Positions 1 through 5,145 of a DNA stretch of 5,145 nt are shown here, piece by piece. A program made the translations under genes and the position numbers. The stretch spans positions 1 to 5,145 of the forward strand of contig VXOZ01000120.1 of the NCBI GenBank assembly GCA_009839775.1, in the 5' to 3' direction. Within the stretch, counting starts at the first letter, position 1. Each line of letters opens with the position of its first letter. Source of the stretch: Chloroflexota bacterium (GTDB lineage Bacteria > Chloroflexota > UBA11872 > VXOZ01). The notes beneath the pieces are model-generated. The model had not been told where the DNA came from and did no database searches. It saw nothing but the letters and a program-made list of their open reading frames with translations.

Positions 1-154
1 GCCTTAAGATAATACAGGCCGGATTTCCTCCTTCAGGCATTCACCTTGCCACGGCTTGCTGGGCGTCATTTGACATCTATCCGCTCCGAGGGAAGTTCCG
101 AAGGCGGAAAGGGAATGACTAACAGCCAGCAAACTGAAGTTCAGGCACAGTTCG

Positions 155-1117
155 CTAGTTACCCTCTTTCGTCACCACATCGATCAACGCTTGGATGTAG
201 CCGTTCGCAAACGCGCGGCCGCGGTGGCCCCAGGCGGAATCGCCGTCGGTCTGCGGCACGTGGTCGTCGATGAAGAAGCCGTCAAAGCCGACCTCGTGGT
301 AGATCTGCATCGTCTTGTGCATGTCCACGTAGCCGGTATTGATGAACTCCTCTTGAAACTTCGGCACGGGACTTGAGACGTTGCGGAAGTGGACGTAGAG
401 AATCTTCTTGCGCTCGCCGAAGTAGCGGATCATTTCGTAGATATCCTCGCCCTGCATCTCGGCAAACGTGCCCTGGCAGAATTCGATGGCGTTGTAGTCG
501 GAAGGGTAGATCTCGATCAGGCGTTTGTAGGAATCGAAATTGCGGAAAAGCAGGGGAATGCCGCCGAGCCGCTCCATGGGCGGGTCGCAGGGGTGAATGC
601 CTAAGCGGATGCCTTCCTCCTCCGCGATGGGGGTGATGAGCTTGATCCAGTATTCCAGGTTTTCCCAGACTTCCTCCTCAGTGTATTCGCGGCCGTGGGA
701 GAGCGGTCTATCTGCGGCTTCCGCGTAGTCGAACGCGGTAGCCACGGCCCCGCAGCGGATGGTTGCGGGTGTAGTGCGCCAGACATGCGACGGCATCCAG
801 TGGTAGCCAAAGATGGGTATGCCCGCCCGCGCCATGTTGCGGATGGTGGCGACCATGTTCTCGATCTGCTCGTCACGGCGCGGACCGCCCAGCATCACGT
901 GGTCGTAGAATTCAACCGGCACGTTCTCCAGGGCCGTAAGCTTTAGGCCGTACTGCTCGATCTCTTTGCGGAGCTTCACGAGGTCGTCGAGCTCCCAGCG
1001 CCCGTTTTCGCCCGGCAGATTTGCCGTATTCAAGAGCACGTCCGTCGCGCCATACTGCGCGGCAAACTGCAAGTACTCCGGCGACGGGTCTTTGAATTGA
1101 CCGAATCCTACTCTCAT
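155..1117 (-). CDS. uxuA: UxuA-like mannonate dehydratase (TIM barrel)
   Basis: This 320-residue cytoplasmic protein is probably a mannonate dehydratase, which converts D-mannonate to 2-keto-3-deoxygluconate in hexuronate catabolism. The four metal ligands known in UxuA enzymes have counterparts here: His175 (IHPCDPP), Cys214 (EFCQGT), His243 (VHFRNV) and Asp285 (FIDDHVP). The C-terminal block DMHKTMQIYHEVGFDG followed by GHRGRAFANGYIQAL is typical of the family. It is shorter than classical UxuA (about 350-395 residues). It also differs in two usual signatures: HPDDPP reads HPCDPP, and RPDHG reads IDDHV. It may therefore be a distinct subfamily with another sugar-acid substrate. The ATG is chosen because AAGGAGA (1131-1125) lies 7 nt upstream. 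The gene is the last of the four minus-strand genes and follows a 247-bp gap holding a palindrome and a repeat. Fold and family are fairly sure; the exact reaction is less so. Confidence 0.8.
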   Translation of the reverse strand: MRVGFGQFKDPSPEYLQFAAQYGATDVLLNTANLPGENGRWELDDLVKLRKEIEQYGLKLTALENVPVEFYDHVMLGGPRRDEQIENMVATIRNMARAGIPIFGYHWMPSHVWRTTPATIRCGAVATAFDYAEAADRPLSHGREYTEEEVWENLEYWIKLITPIAEEEGIRLGIHPCDPPMERLGGIPLLFRNFDSYKRLIEIYPSDYNAIEFCQGTFAEMQGEDIYEMIRYFGERKKILYVHFRNVSSPVPKFQEEFINTGYVDMHKTMQIYHEVGFDGFFIDDHVPQTDGDSAWGHRGRAFANGYIQALIDVVTKEGN

Positions 1118-1140
1118 GTGAATCTCTCCTTACAGATAGG

Positions 1141-1175
1141 CAATTTGACGCGTCAGATTGCAATGGAGGCATTGC
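1141..1175. promoter_or_regulatory. Palindromic operator candidate before uxuA
   Basis: Two inverted repeats lie side by side just upstream of the uxuA ribosome binding site. The first (1141-1160) is a near-perfect 20-bp palindrome with the perfect core TGACGCGTCA (1146-1155), flanked by CAATT on the left and GATTG on the right, with a single mismatched pair. The second (1160-1175) is GCAATG-GAGG-CATTGC, a 6-bp stem with a 4-nt loop. No convincing -35/-10 pair was found nearby. A dimeric repressor or activator site controlling the downstream gene is the simplest reading. It could also be a structured RNA leader. The symmetry is seen directly; the regulatory role is inferred. Confidence 0.4.
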
Positions 1176-1260
1176 CAATTGAATTCCCCCACCTAGCGGA
1201 GTCCTGGGCACCCCATATAGGCGCAAGCACTTAAGTTGGGGAAACGGCTGAACACTTGAA

Positions 1261-1300
1261 GAGACCCCTCACCCTAACCCTCTCCCACGGGGAGAGGGGA
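1261..1300. repeat. Dispersed-type intergenic repeat with hairpin
   Basis: This C-rich then G-rich element contains a perfect 9-bp stem, CCCTCTCCC (1278-1286) and GGGAGAGGG (1290-1298), with a 3-nt loop. The left half, CCCCTCACCCTAACCCTCTC, resembles a short repeat seen between genes in many bacterial genomes. It lies about 65 bp past the stop of the epimerase gene (minus strand). No T-run follows the stem on either strand, so a classical intrinsic terminator is not supported. It was identified by resemblance only; copy number in this genome is unknown. Confidence 0.5.
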
Positions 1301-1364
1301 CTATTCGTTACCAATTCGTGCTTTTCAGAAGTCTATTCTCTAAGGGAAACTGCAGGCTGCTGAG

Positions 1365-2156
1365 TTAGGCCATGCAGCTCTTCAAGTAAGCTGCCGTGGC
1401 GGGCAAGGACTCTTCAGGATCGCCGGTAATGCCGCACTCCAGCGCCATGAAGCCGTCGAAACCAATTTCTTGCAGGGCAGCGAAGCCCGAATTGAATTCC
1501 GTATGGCCGGTGCCGGGTTGGGTGCGGTTGCTATCGGCAAGATGCACGTGCTTGACGTATTTTGCCGCGCCGCGGATGCTGGCCGCGATGTCCGCTTCCT
1601 CGATGCTCATGTGGAAGAAGTCGGCCATGATGTTGACGTTCGGGTGGTCAGCCGCGGCGCAAATGGCGGCGCCGTCCGCCAGCGTATTGGCGAGATGCGT
1701 CTCATAGCGATTGAGGGGTTCCACCAGGATGTTCGTGCCCTCGCGCGCGGCGCTCTCGCCGGCTTGGCGCAGCAGTTCGACGTAGAGATTGCGCTCCAGG
1801 TCCGCGCCGGACTGATAGGGAGAAAGGTCGGGGAAGATTGGCGTGCGTCCGCGCACCGGCACCGCGATAACACCCACGAGCCCCAGTTCACCGGCTAAGG
1901 CCAACAAGCCTCGAAAACGCTCCATGCGCGCGGCACGGTCGTCCTTGGTCACGCCCAGCAGGTCGTGTTCCGAGCCGGTGCAGATAGTGCTCGCCTGCAC
2001 GCTGCTATTGCTCAGCGCCTGTTTGACCTCCGGCAGCCGCTCGGCCAGCCGCCCGTGCATCAACTCCACGCCCTCAAAACCGAACCGCTCCAGATTGTCG
2101 ATCTGTTCCTGGAACGTCTCTCCGGGTACCTTGTTTTCTTGACAGGCGATTTTCAC
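1365..2156 (-). CDS. Sugar isomerase/epimerase, ketose 3-epimerase-like
   Basis: This 263-residue TIM-barrel protein belongs to the xylose isomerase-like / AP endonuclease 2 superfamily and should interconvert ketoses, keto-sugar phosphates or a similar substrate in the cytoplasm. A divalent-metal quartet is visible at Glu146 (VEPLNRYET), Asp179 (MADFFHMS), His205 (HVHLADSNR) and Glu240 (ALEC). The spacing (33, 26, 35) matches that of D-tagatose 3-epimerase (Glu152, Asp185, His211, Glu246). The substrate-contacting Glu152, His182 and Arg211 also sit where that family has Glu158, His188 and Arg217. Such proteins are often annotated as hydroxypyruvate isomerase or sugar phosphate isomerase/epimerase. 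The start is a GTG with a strong AAAAGGAGG site 9 nt upstream. It lies between the dehydrogenase and the dehydratase genes, which suggests a middle step in one sugar pathway. The substrate, and whether it is phosphorylated, is undetermined. Confidence 0.85.
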   Translation of the reverse strand: MKIACQENKVPGETFQEQIDNLERFGFEGVELMHGRLAERLPEVKQALSNSSVQASTICTGSEHDLLGVTKDDRAARMERFRGLLALAGELGLVGVIAVPVRGRTPIFPDLSPYQSGADLERNLYVELLRQAGESAAREGTNILVEPLNRYETHLANTLADGAAICAAADHPNVNIMADFFHMSIEEADIAASIRGAAKYVKHVHLADSNRTQPGTGHTEFNSGFAALQEIGFDGFMALECGITGDPEESLPATAAYLKSCMA

Positions 2157-2165
2157 GGGGCAGAT

Positions 2166-2174
2166 CCTCCTTTT
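2166..2174 (-). promoter_or_regulatory. Ribosome binding site fixing a GTG start
   Basis: On the minus strand AAAAGGAGG ends 9 nt before the GTG at 2156. This strong site supports GTG as the initiator of the epimerase-like protein, giving an N-terminus (MKIACQENKV) that begins directly with the first barrel strand. There is no in-frame ATG nearby that fits better. Confidence 0.75.
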
Positions 2175-2245
2175 GTCTTATTGTCAAAGATCCGTTAGCT
2201 GACTGGGAACACCCATCGCTCCCTACACGTAATCTCCACTTCCAA

Positions 2246-2270
2246 GAGCGGGGGACAAGCCCCCGCGCTA
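2246..2270. repeat. GC-rich hairpin repeat, dispersed type
   Basis: The element has the stem GCGGGGG (2248-2254) and CCCCCGC (2260-2266) around a 5-nt ACAAG loop, followed by GCTA. On the minus strand it reads GTAGCGCGGGGGCTTG and onward, resembling short repeats scattered between genes in many environmental bacterial genomes. It lies between the dehydrogenase stop (2384) and the epimerase start (2156). No T-run follows it in the direction of transcription, so it is not a standard terminator. Classification as a dispersed repeat rests on resemblance alone. Confidence 0.45.
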
Positions 2271-2292
2271 CTCCTTTGAACCCTTCTCTATG

Positions 2293-2350
2293 GCCGTTCG
2301 CCCTAAGCCTGCCAGTCCTGAGCTTGTCGAAGGGTCGAAGGGTAAACGGC
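2293..2350. repeat. Dispersed-type repeat with inverted ends
   Basis: Imperfect inverted ends GCCGTTCGCCCT (2293-2304) and AGGGTAAACGGC (2339-2350) match at 10 of 12 positions. The interior carries TCCTGAGCTTGTCGAAGGG, a sequence that closely resembles a widespread bacterial intergenic repeat. TCGAAGGG occurs twice in tandem (2327-2334 and 2335-2342). The element begins 34 bp past the dehydrogenase stop, in the direction of transcription. The terminal symmetry suggests a small REP- or MITE-like unit; no target-site duplication was established. Confidence 0.55.
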
Positions 2351-2383
2351 AAATGAACGGCTATGCCGTCATATCTCTAAGCC

Positions 2384-3463
2384 CTATTCCGGCACAATCA
2401 TCACCTTCATGCCTTCGGCGTTGTTGTGCGCCGCCTCGATTGCGTCCGGGAACGCGCTGATGGGAAACGTGTGGCTGATGAGCGGGTCCACGGTGACCTT
2501 CTCCTGCAGCAGCAGGTCCATTGCCAGCGGGTAGGTGTAAGGGCTGAGATGCGCGCCGTGGATATTGATCTCCTTGCGGTCGCCGATGATTGTCCAGTCG
2601 GCCAGTACGTCCTCTCCGAACACGCTGAACTCGACGAACGTGCCGAGCTTGCGAATCATATCCAGGCCCTGCGTCACGCCGGAAGGGTGGCCGGTGGCCT
2701 CGATGTACACGTCGCAACCGTAACCGTCGGTGAGGTCGAGCACGGTCTCCAACGCGCCGGGGTCGGTGGGGTCCAACACCACGTCGGCGCCGAACTCGGT
2801 CGCCAATGCCCGGCGTCTGGGGTGCAGGTCGATGCCGATGAGCTTGCCCGGCGAGTAGAGCCGCGCCGCTTGCAGCATACAGAGACCGATGTTGCCCATA
2901 CCGGCCACCACCACGGTATCACCGACCTCGATCTCGCCGCGTTCCACCGCATGGAGCGCGCAGCCCAACGACTCGACGTAGGCGGCCTGTTCGGCAGTCA
3001 GTCCCGCCGGTACCTTGTGAACGATGGCGTTACGGGGCACGCGGACGTGCGTTGCCATGCCGCCGTCGCAGATGCCGCCTTTGAACCCAAAGATGTAGTT
3101 GACCTGGCACATCCAGTAATTGCCGCGCGTGCAGTGGCGGCACTGCCAGCAGGGCACGATCTGCTCCACCACCACGAGATCGCCCTCTTGGAAGCCATGC
3201 TGCTCCGCAACAGCCGGATCTAGCGACTCCACGTACCCGCTGAACTCATGCCCGGGCACGACCGGCGTAATCACGTAGGGTCGGCGGGTCTCGCTGCCCC
3301 AGAAGTGCCCCGCGCCGTCGTAGCACTTGATGTCGCTGGCGCAGATGCCGCAGGCGGCGGTGCGCAGCACCATCGACGCATCTTCCATCACCGGCATGGG
3401 GGATTCTTCTACGCGGTAGTCACCGGGGCCGTGACAGACCACCGCCTCCATCGTCTCAGCCAT
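2384..3463 (-). CDS. Zn-dependent polyol dehydrogenase, erythritol/L-threitol type
   Basis: This 359-residue medium-chain dehydrogenase should oxidise a secondary alcohol of a polyol or sugar with NAD(+) in the cytoplasm. Catalytic-zinc residues are Cys38 (ACGICASD), His72-Glu73 (PGHEF) and probably Glu164 (YVESLGC). The structural zinc site is Cys105, Cys108, Cys111 and Cys119. The Rossmann motif is GMGNIG (188-193), and Asp212 at the end of the second strand favours NAD over NADP. The run VVEQIVPCWQCRHC then GNYWMCQ and IFGF, followed by DGGMATHVRVPRNAI, resembles erythritol/L-threitol dehydrogenases. Other possibilities are sorbitol, L-iditol or threonine dehydrogenase-like enzymes. The length is normal for the family. 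The ATG has an AGGGAAG site 7 nt upstream. A predicted promoter and inverted repeat lie in the 249-bp upstream gap. Family is certain; substrate is not. Confidence 0.9.
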   Translation of the reverse strand: MAETMEAVVCHGPGDYRVEESPMPVMEDASMVLRTAACGICASDIKCYDGAGHFWGSETRRPYVITPVVPGHEFSGYVESLDPAVAEQHGFQEGDLVVVEQIVPCWQCRHCTRGNYWMCQVNYIFGFKGGICDGGMATHVRVPRNAIVHKVPAGLTAEQAAYVESLGCALHAVERGEIEVGDTVVVAGMGNIGLCMLQAARLYSPGKLIGIDLHPRRRALATEFGADVVLDPTDPGALETVLDLTDGYGCDVYIEATGHPSGVTQGLDMIRKLGTFVEFSVFGEDVLADWTIIGDRKEINIHGAHLSPYTYPLAMDLLLQEKVTVDPLISHTFPISAFPDAIEAAHNNAEGMKVMIVPE

Positions 3464-3513
3464 AATTTTGCTTCCCTACGTTGGGTACATCGAGAAGAAA
3501 CCAGCCATGCGCC

Positions 3514-3535
3514 ACCGTCTTCTTTAGAAGACGGT
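3514..3535. promoter_or_regulatory. Perfect inverted repeat, operator candidate
   Basis: ACCGTCTTCT (3514-3523) and AGAAGACGGT (3526-3535) are perfect 10-bp inverted arms around a TT centre. They lie 51 to 72 bp upstream of the dehydrogenase ATG. They also lie about 6 to 27 bp past the transcription start expected from the TTGACA/CATACT promoter. That position suits a repressor operator just downstream of a promoter. No T-run follows on either strand, so it is unlikely to be an intrinsic terminator. The arms could also form a stable hairpin in the leader RNA. Confidence 0.5.
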
Positions 3536-3547
3536 ACTAACGCTCTC

Positions 3548-3577
3548 AGTATGGTAAGGGTCTCGCTACGGTGTCAA
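3548..3577 (-). promoter_or_regulatory. Predicted sigma70 promoter for the dehydrogenase
   Basis: On the minus strand a perfect -35 box TTGACA (3577-3572) is followed after 18 bp by CATACT (3553-3548), which matches 4 of 6 consensus -10 bases. Transcription would start near 3541, giving a leader of about 78 nt before the dehydrogenase ATG. It is the best promoter-like pair seen in the gap between the NIF3-family gene and the dehydrogenase. It suggests that the dehydrogenase can be transcribed independently of the gene before it. Confidence 0.5.
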
Positions 3578-3603
3578 GGCACCTGATAGTATGGCGAAAC
3601 CAA

Positions 3604-3670
3604 CCACGCCCTCGTGGGATAAAGTGAGGAACAGCCACAATCTCCGCCACTGCCCGCGGCCGGATAGTGG
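3604..3670 (-). other. Two short hairpins after the NIF3-family gene
   Basis: Read on the minus strand, 43 bp past the NIF3-family stop, there is an imperfect hairpin (3670-3647). Its outer CCACT/AGTGG arms and inner CCG/CGG arms are separated by a 2x2 internal loop. Further on is CCACG-AGGG-CGTGG (3617-3604), followed by TTGGTTT. The second could act as a weak terminator, but it lacks a true T-tract. They may simply be chance structures in GC-rich DNA. Confidence 0.2.
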
Positions 3671-3712
3671 TTCAATTCAGGCAGTTTCAGCGTTCTGGCT
3701 GCATCTCACTGC

Positions 3713-4534
3713 CTACCCAGCCACAGCGCGGACGCTCTGATACTGGCAGCCCTGAGGAAAGTGCTGCACGGGAACGCCAGGGAAGTGCGCCTTCAGGTAC
3801 TCCGCCAGCGAGCGCATGCCCCACTCCTCGGCGGTGGCGTGGTTCACCACCAGCAGGGGCAGGCCGCGGTCGAGCGCCCAACTCCCGTCTCTCCAGAAGC
3901 TCATGCCGTCGTCGGTTACCAGCAGCGCATCGGGATACCTGCCTTCCTGATCCCGCAATCGTGCCATGTCCGGCACGCAGCAGGCGGCGCCCGTGCCGAT
4001 GGCCAGTCGCTCGACCGTGCGCGTAAGGTCGCCGACCACCTGCACCTGGTCTTGACCAATGGCGCTGAGCCGCGCGGCGAAGCCCTGCGCCAGGTCATGC
4101 ACCGTTTGGCTCGGTACCCCAAAGAGACCGTACCAGCGGCGCTCATCTTCGGCCAGCAGTGGGCCCTCCAGGCCGAGACCGCACGCCCAGCTATCGCGTA
4201 TGCCGTGGGTTGGCATCACGTCCCACACGTCGTGGCAGCGATAGACGACCATGCCGGTTTCGGCCAGCCAAGCGCGTTTCGCTGCCGTATGGTCGTCGGC
4301 GAATGACCCGGGATCGTCGTCGCGGTGGACGTAGTAGGTGGGTTCGTGGGTAATGAACACGTTACAACCGGCCGCGTGGGCGGCTTTGAGCGTGGGCCAT
4401 TGGCTTTGCCACGCTACGGCAATGCCGCACACGTCCATCCTGGGATCACCAGACTTGAACGTATCGACGGTATTGCTCCAATCAACCCAGGTGCCGACGT
4501 CCCGCATATGTTGATCGATATCCAACGCGCGCAT
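3713..4534 (-). CDS. NIF3/DUF34-family dinuclear metal protein
   Basis: This 273-residue protein resembles the NIF3 (YbgI/DUF34) family, hexameric toroid proteins with a two-metal site whose biochemical role is unsettled. Some members are labelled GTP cyclohydrolase 1 type 2, which is poorly supported. Metal-site motifs are visible at both ends: ITHEPTYY with His63, then YRCHDVWD with Asp105, and near the C-terminus NHATAEEWG with His232 and Glu236 in the expected H-xxx-E spacing. Where the canonical motif has two adjacent histidines (HHP), this one reads HEP, so Glu64 may take the second histidine's place. No signal peptide or membrane segment is seen, so it is probably cytoplasmic. The ATG is preceded by AGAGG 9 nt upstream. 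It diverges from the sugar-binding protein gene across a 104-bp region, and its neighbours suggest an accessory role in sugar use. Confidence 0.8.
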   Translation of the reverse strand: MRALDIDQHMRDVGTWVDWSNTVDTFKSGDPRMDVCGIAVAWQSQWPTLKAAHAAGCNVFITHEPTYYVHRDDDPGSFADDHTAAKRAWLAETGMVVYRCHDVWDVMPTHGIRDSWACGLGLEGPLLAEDERRWYGLFGVPSQTVHDLAQGFAARLSAIGQDQVQVVGDLTRTVERLAIGTGAACCVPDMARLRDQEGRYPDALLVTDDGMSFWRDGSWALDRGLPLLVVNHATAEEWGMRSLAEYLKAHFPGVPVQHFPQGCQYQSVRAVAG

Positions 4535-4555
4535 AAAAAACCGCCTCTTTCCCTC

Positions 4556-4583
4556 TTGACAAAAGCCATATATCGGCCATAAT
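4556..4583 (+). promoter_or_regulatory. Strong sigma70 promoter for the binding protein
   Basis: A perfect TTGACA (4556-4561) is followed after 16 bp by CATAAT (4578-4583), a 5 of 6 match to the -10 consensus. Transcription would begin near 4590, leaving a leader of about 50 nt before the ATG at 4639. The -10 box lies inside the perfect 10-bp palindrome CATAATTATG (4578-4587), so a regulator bound there would block RNA polymerase. On the opposite strand the same palindrome also offers CATAAT, but no good -35 box accompanies it for the divergent gene. Confidence 0.6.
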
Positions 4584-4591
4584 TATGATTA

Positions 4592-4607
4592 AGCACTCTA
4601 ACGTGCT
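4592..4607. promoter_or_regulatory. Short inverted repeat in the leader
   Basis: AGCAC (4592-4596) and GTGCT (4603-4607) are perfect arms around a 6-nt spacer, starting right at the predicted transcription start of the binding-protein gene. The location fits an operator half-site pair, but arms of 5 bp can arise by chance. Confidence 0.25.
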
Positions 4608-4622
4608 GCGTGTCAGTACGTC

Positions 4623-4632
4623 AAAGGAGGGG
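4623..4632 (+). promoter_or_regulatory. Ribosome binding site fixing the ATG at 4639
   Basis: AAAGGAGGGG ends 6 nt before the ATG at 4639, an ideal distance. The next ATG in the frame of the downstream solute-binding domain (4664) has no such site. This indicates that translation is meant to begin at 4639, and therefore that the reading frame is broken between start and domain. Confidence 0.75.
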
Positions 4633-4638
4633 AGCCAG

Positions 4639-5145
4639 ATGGAACAAGACGTGGTCCGTTTCCATGTTTCGCGTCGAACTGTGCTGGCGGGCGCCGGCCG
4701 AGGTGGAGGCCACGACCATCGTCGCCTATCTCAGCGTCTCGGAAGACCTCCTTGCCCGTTGGCAAGACGAGATCGAGGAGCCCTTCGAGTCCGCGAATCC
4801 GCACATTGACCTCGAGCTTTCGTCTCAACCGCCGGGCGGCGAGGCCGGCATGCGCGAAAAGCTGCAGGTGCTCATTGCCGGCGGCGTGCCGCCGGACGTG
4901 TGGGAGTACGCCACCATGGCGGAGAACGACTGGCTGATTCCCATCGACGCCTATGTCGCCCGCGACCAGTACGACCTGACCATATTTGCGCCCAAGCTCT
5001 TTGACTTCTACACCCGCTACGACGGCAAGCTCTGGACGATTCCCTGGGGCCACGGCGGCAATACGTTCGTCATGGCGCTCAAACTCCAGATGTTCGCTGA
5101 GGCTGGCTTCACGGTGCCGAGCACCGGGTTGGAGCAGACCTGTGT
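4639..5145 (+). CDS. ABC sugar-binding protein, partial, apparent frameshift
   Basis: This is the N-terminal part of an extracellular family 1 solute-binding protein that would capture a sugar or related compound for an ABC (CUT1-type) importer. It is cut by the window end. From the well-placed ATG at 4639 the protein begins with a twin-arginine-type signal start (SRRTVLAGAG), but that frame stops at 4809. The mature domain is in the next frame, open from 4589 to the end. It reads VEATTIVAYLSVSEDL from 4703, then PPDVWEYATMAENDWLIPID and GKLWTIPWGHGGNT (about 5027-5068), all typical of these proteins. The hydrophobic core and cleavage or lipobox region are missing between about 4696 and 4703. 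This equals a net loss of 3n+2 bases (or gain of 3n+1). An automatic caller would probably start at 4664 (MFRVELCW), which lacks a ribosome site. It may be a pseudogene or an assembly/sequencing error. Confidence 0.75.

Noticed and set aside
1..40. A possible minus-strand gene starting with ATG at 40 (MPEGGNPACIILR), open to the window edge, with AAGGAGG at 33-27.
   Set aside because: The good ribosome-site sequence lies inside rather than before this reading frame, no start codon follows it at a normal distance, and only 13 codons are visible.
46..273. Plus-strand open frame of 75 codons at the left end.
   Set aside because: It is arginine- and glycine-rich, has no ribosome site, and overlaps the 3' end of uxuA on the other strand.
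1278..1298. The 9-bp hairpin as an intrinsic terminator for the epimerase gene.
   Set aside because: No T-rich tract follows on either strand, and the sequence better resembles a dispersed repeat.
2166..2187. TTGACA on the minus strand (2187-2182) as a promoter for the epimerase gene.
   Set aside because: Seventeen bases downstream the sequence is TCTGCC, not a -10 box, and transcription would begin at or after the ribosome binding site.
2426..3223. Long plus-strand open frame of 265 codons opposite the dehydrogenase.
   Set aside because: It is the antisense shadow of a clearly conserved zinc dehydrogenase, a common effect of GC-rich codon use, and its protein has no recognisable domain.
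5110..5145. A possible second frameshift at the very end of the binding protein, since STGLEQTCV is not a typical continuation.
   Set aside because: Too few codons remain to judge, and this region of the family is variable.

Overview
The window looks like a piece of a carbohydrate-catabolism locus from a GC-rich, free-living bacterium that is probably uncultivated. Good Shine-Dalgarno sites, sigma70-type promoters, a twin-arginine-type start on a sugar-binding protein and several intergenic repeat elements fit a Chloroflexota-like genome. That taxonomic guess is inference only, because the window holds no rRNA or other phylogenetic marker.

Layout: four complete genes lie on the minus strand and one incomplete gene lies on the plus strand. 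Listed in the order of minus-strand transcription (right to left), the minus genes are: a NIF3/DUF34-family metalloprotein (4534-3713); a zinc-dependent medium-chain polyol dehydrogenase of the erythritol/L-threitol dehydrogenase type (3463-2384); a sugar isomerase/epimerase TIM barrel with the complete residue set of ketose 3-epimerases (2156-1365, GTG start); and a UxuA-like mannonate dehydratase (1117-155). Diverging from the NIF3 gene is the 5' part of an ABC sugar-transporter substrate-binding protein (4639 to the window end). Its secretion signal is interrupted by an apparent deletion or frameshift.

The minus-strand genes are separated by gaps of about 227 to 249 bp, each gene having its own ribosome binding site, so this is not a tightly packed operon. 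The gaps hold a TTGACA-18-CATACT promoter with a perfect inverted repeat just downstream (before the dehydrogenase), a near-perfect 20-bp palindrome (before the mannonate dehydratase), and three GC-rich repeat-like elements resembling dispersed intergenic repeats. The 104-bp divergent region holds a strong promoter for the binding protein, overlapping a CATAATTATG palindrome.

Inferred joint role: the binding protein would deliver a sugar, polyol or sugar acid to an ABC importer encoded beyond the right edge. The dehydrogenase, epimerase/isomerase and dehydratase would then interconvert and dehydrate it toward central metabolism. The exact substrate cannot be read from this sequence. Positions 1-154 hold no convincing gene. 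I saw no mobile-element gene, CRISPR array, tRNA or rRNA, and no clear evidence of an entirely new system. The points most worth a second look are the broken signal peptide, the predicted operators, and the variant active sites in the mannonate dehydratase-like and NIF3-like proteins.
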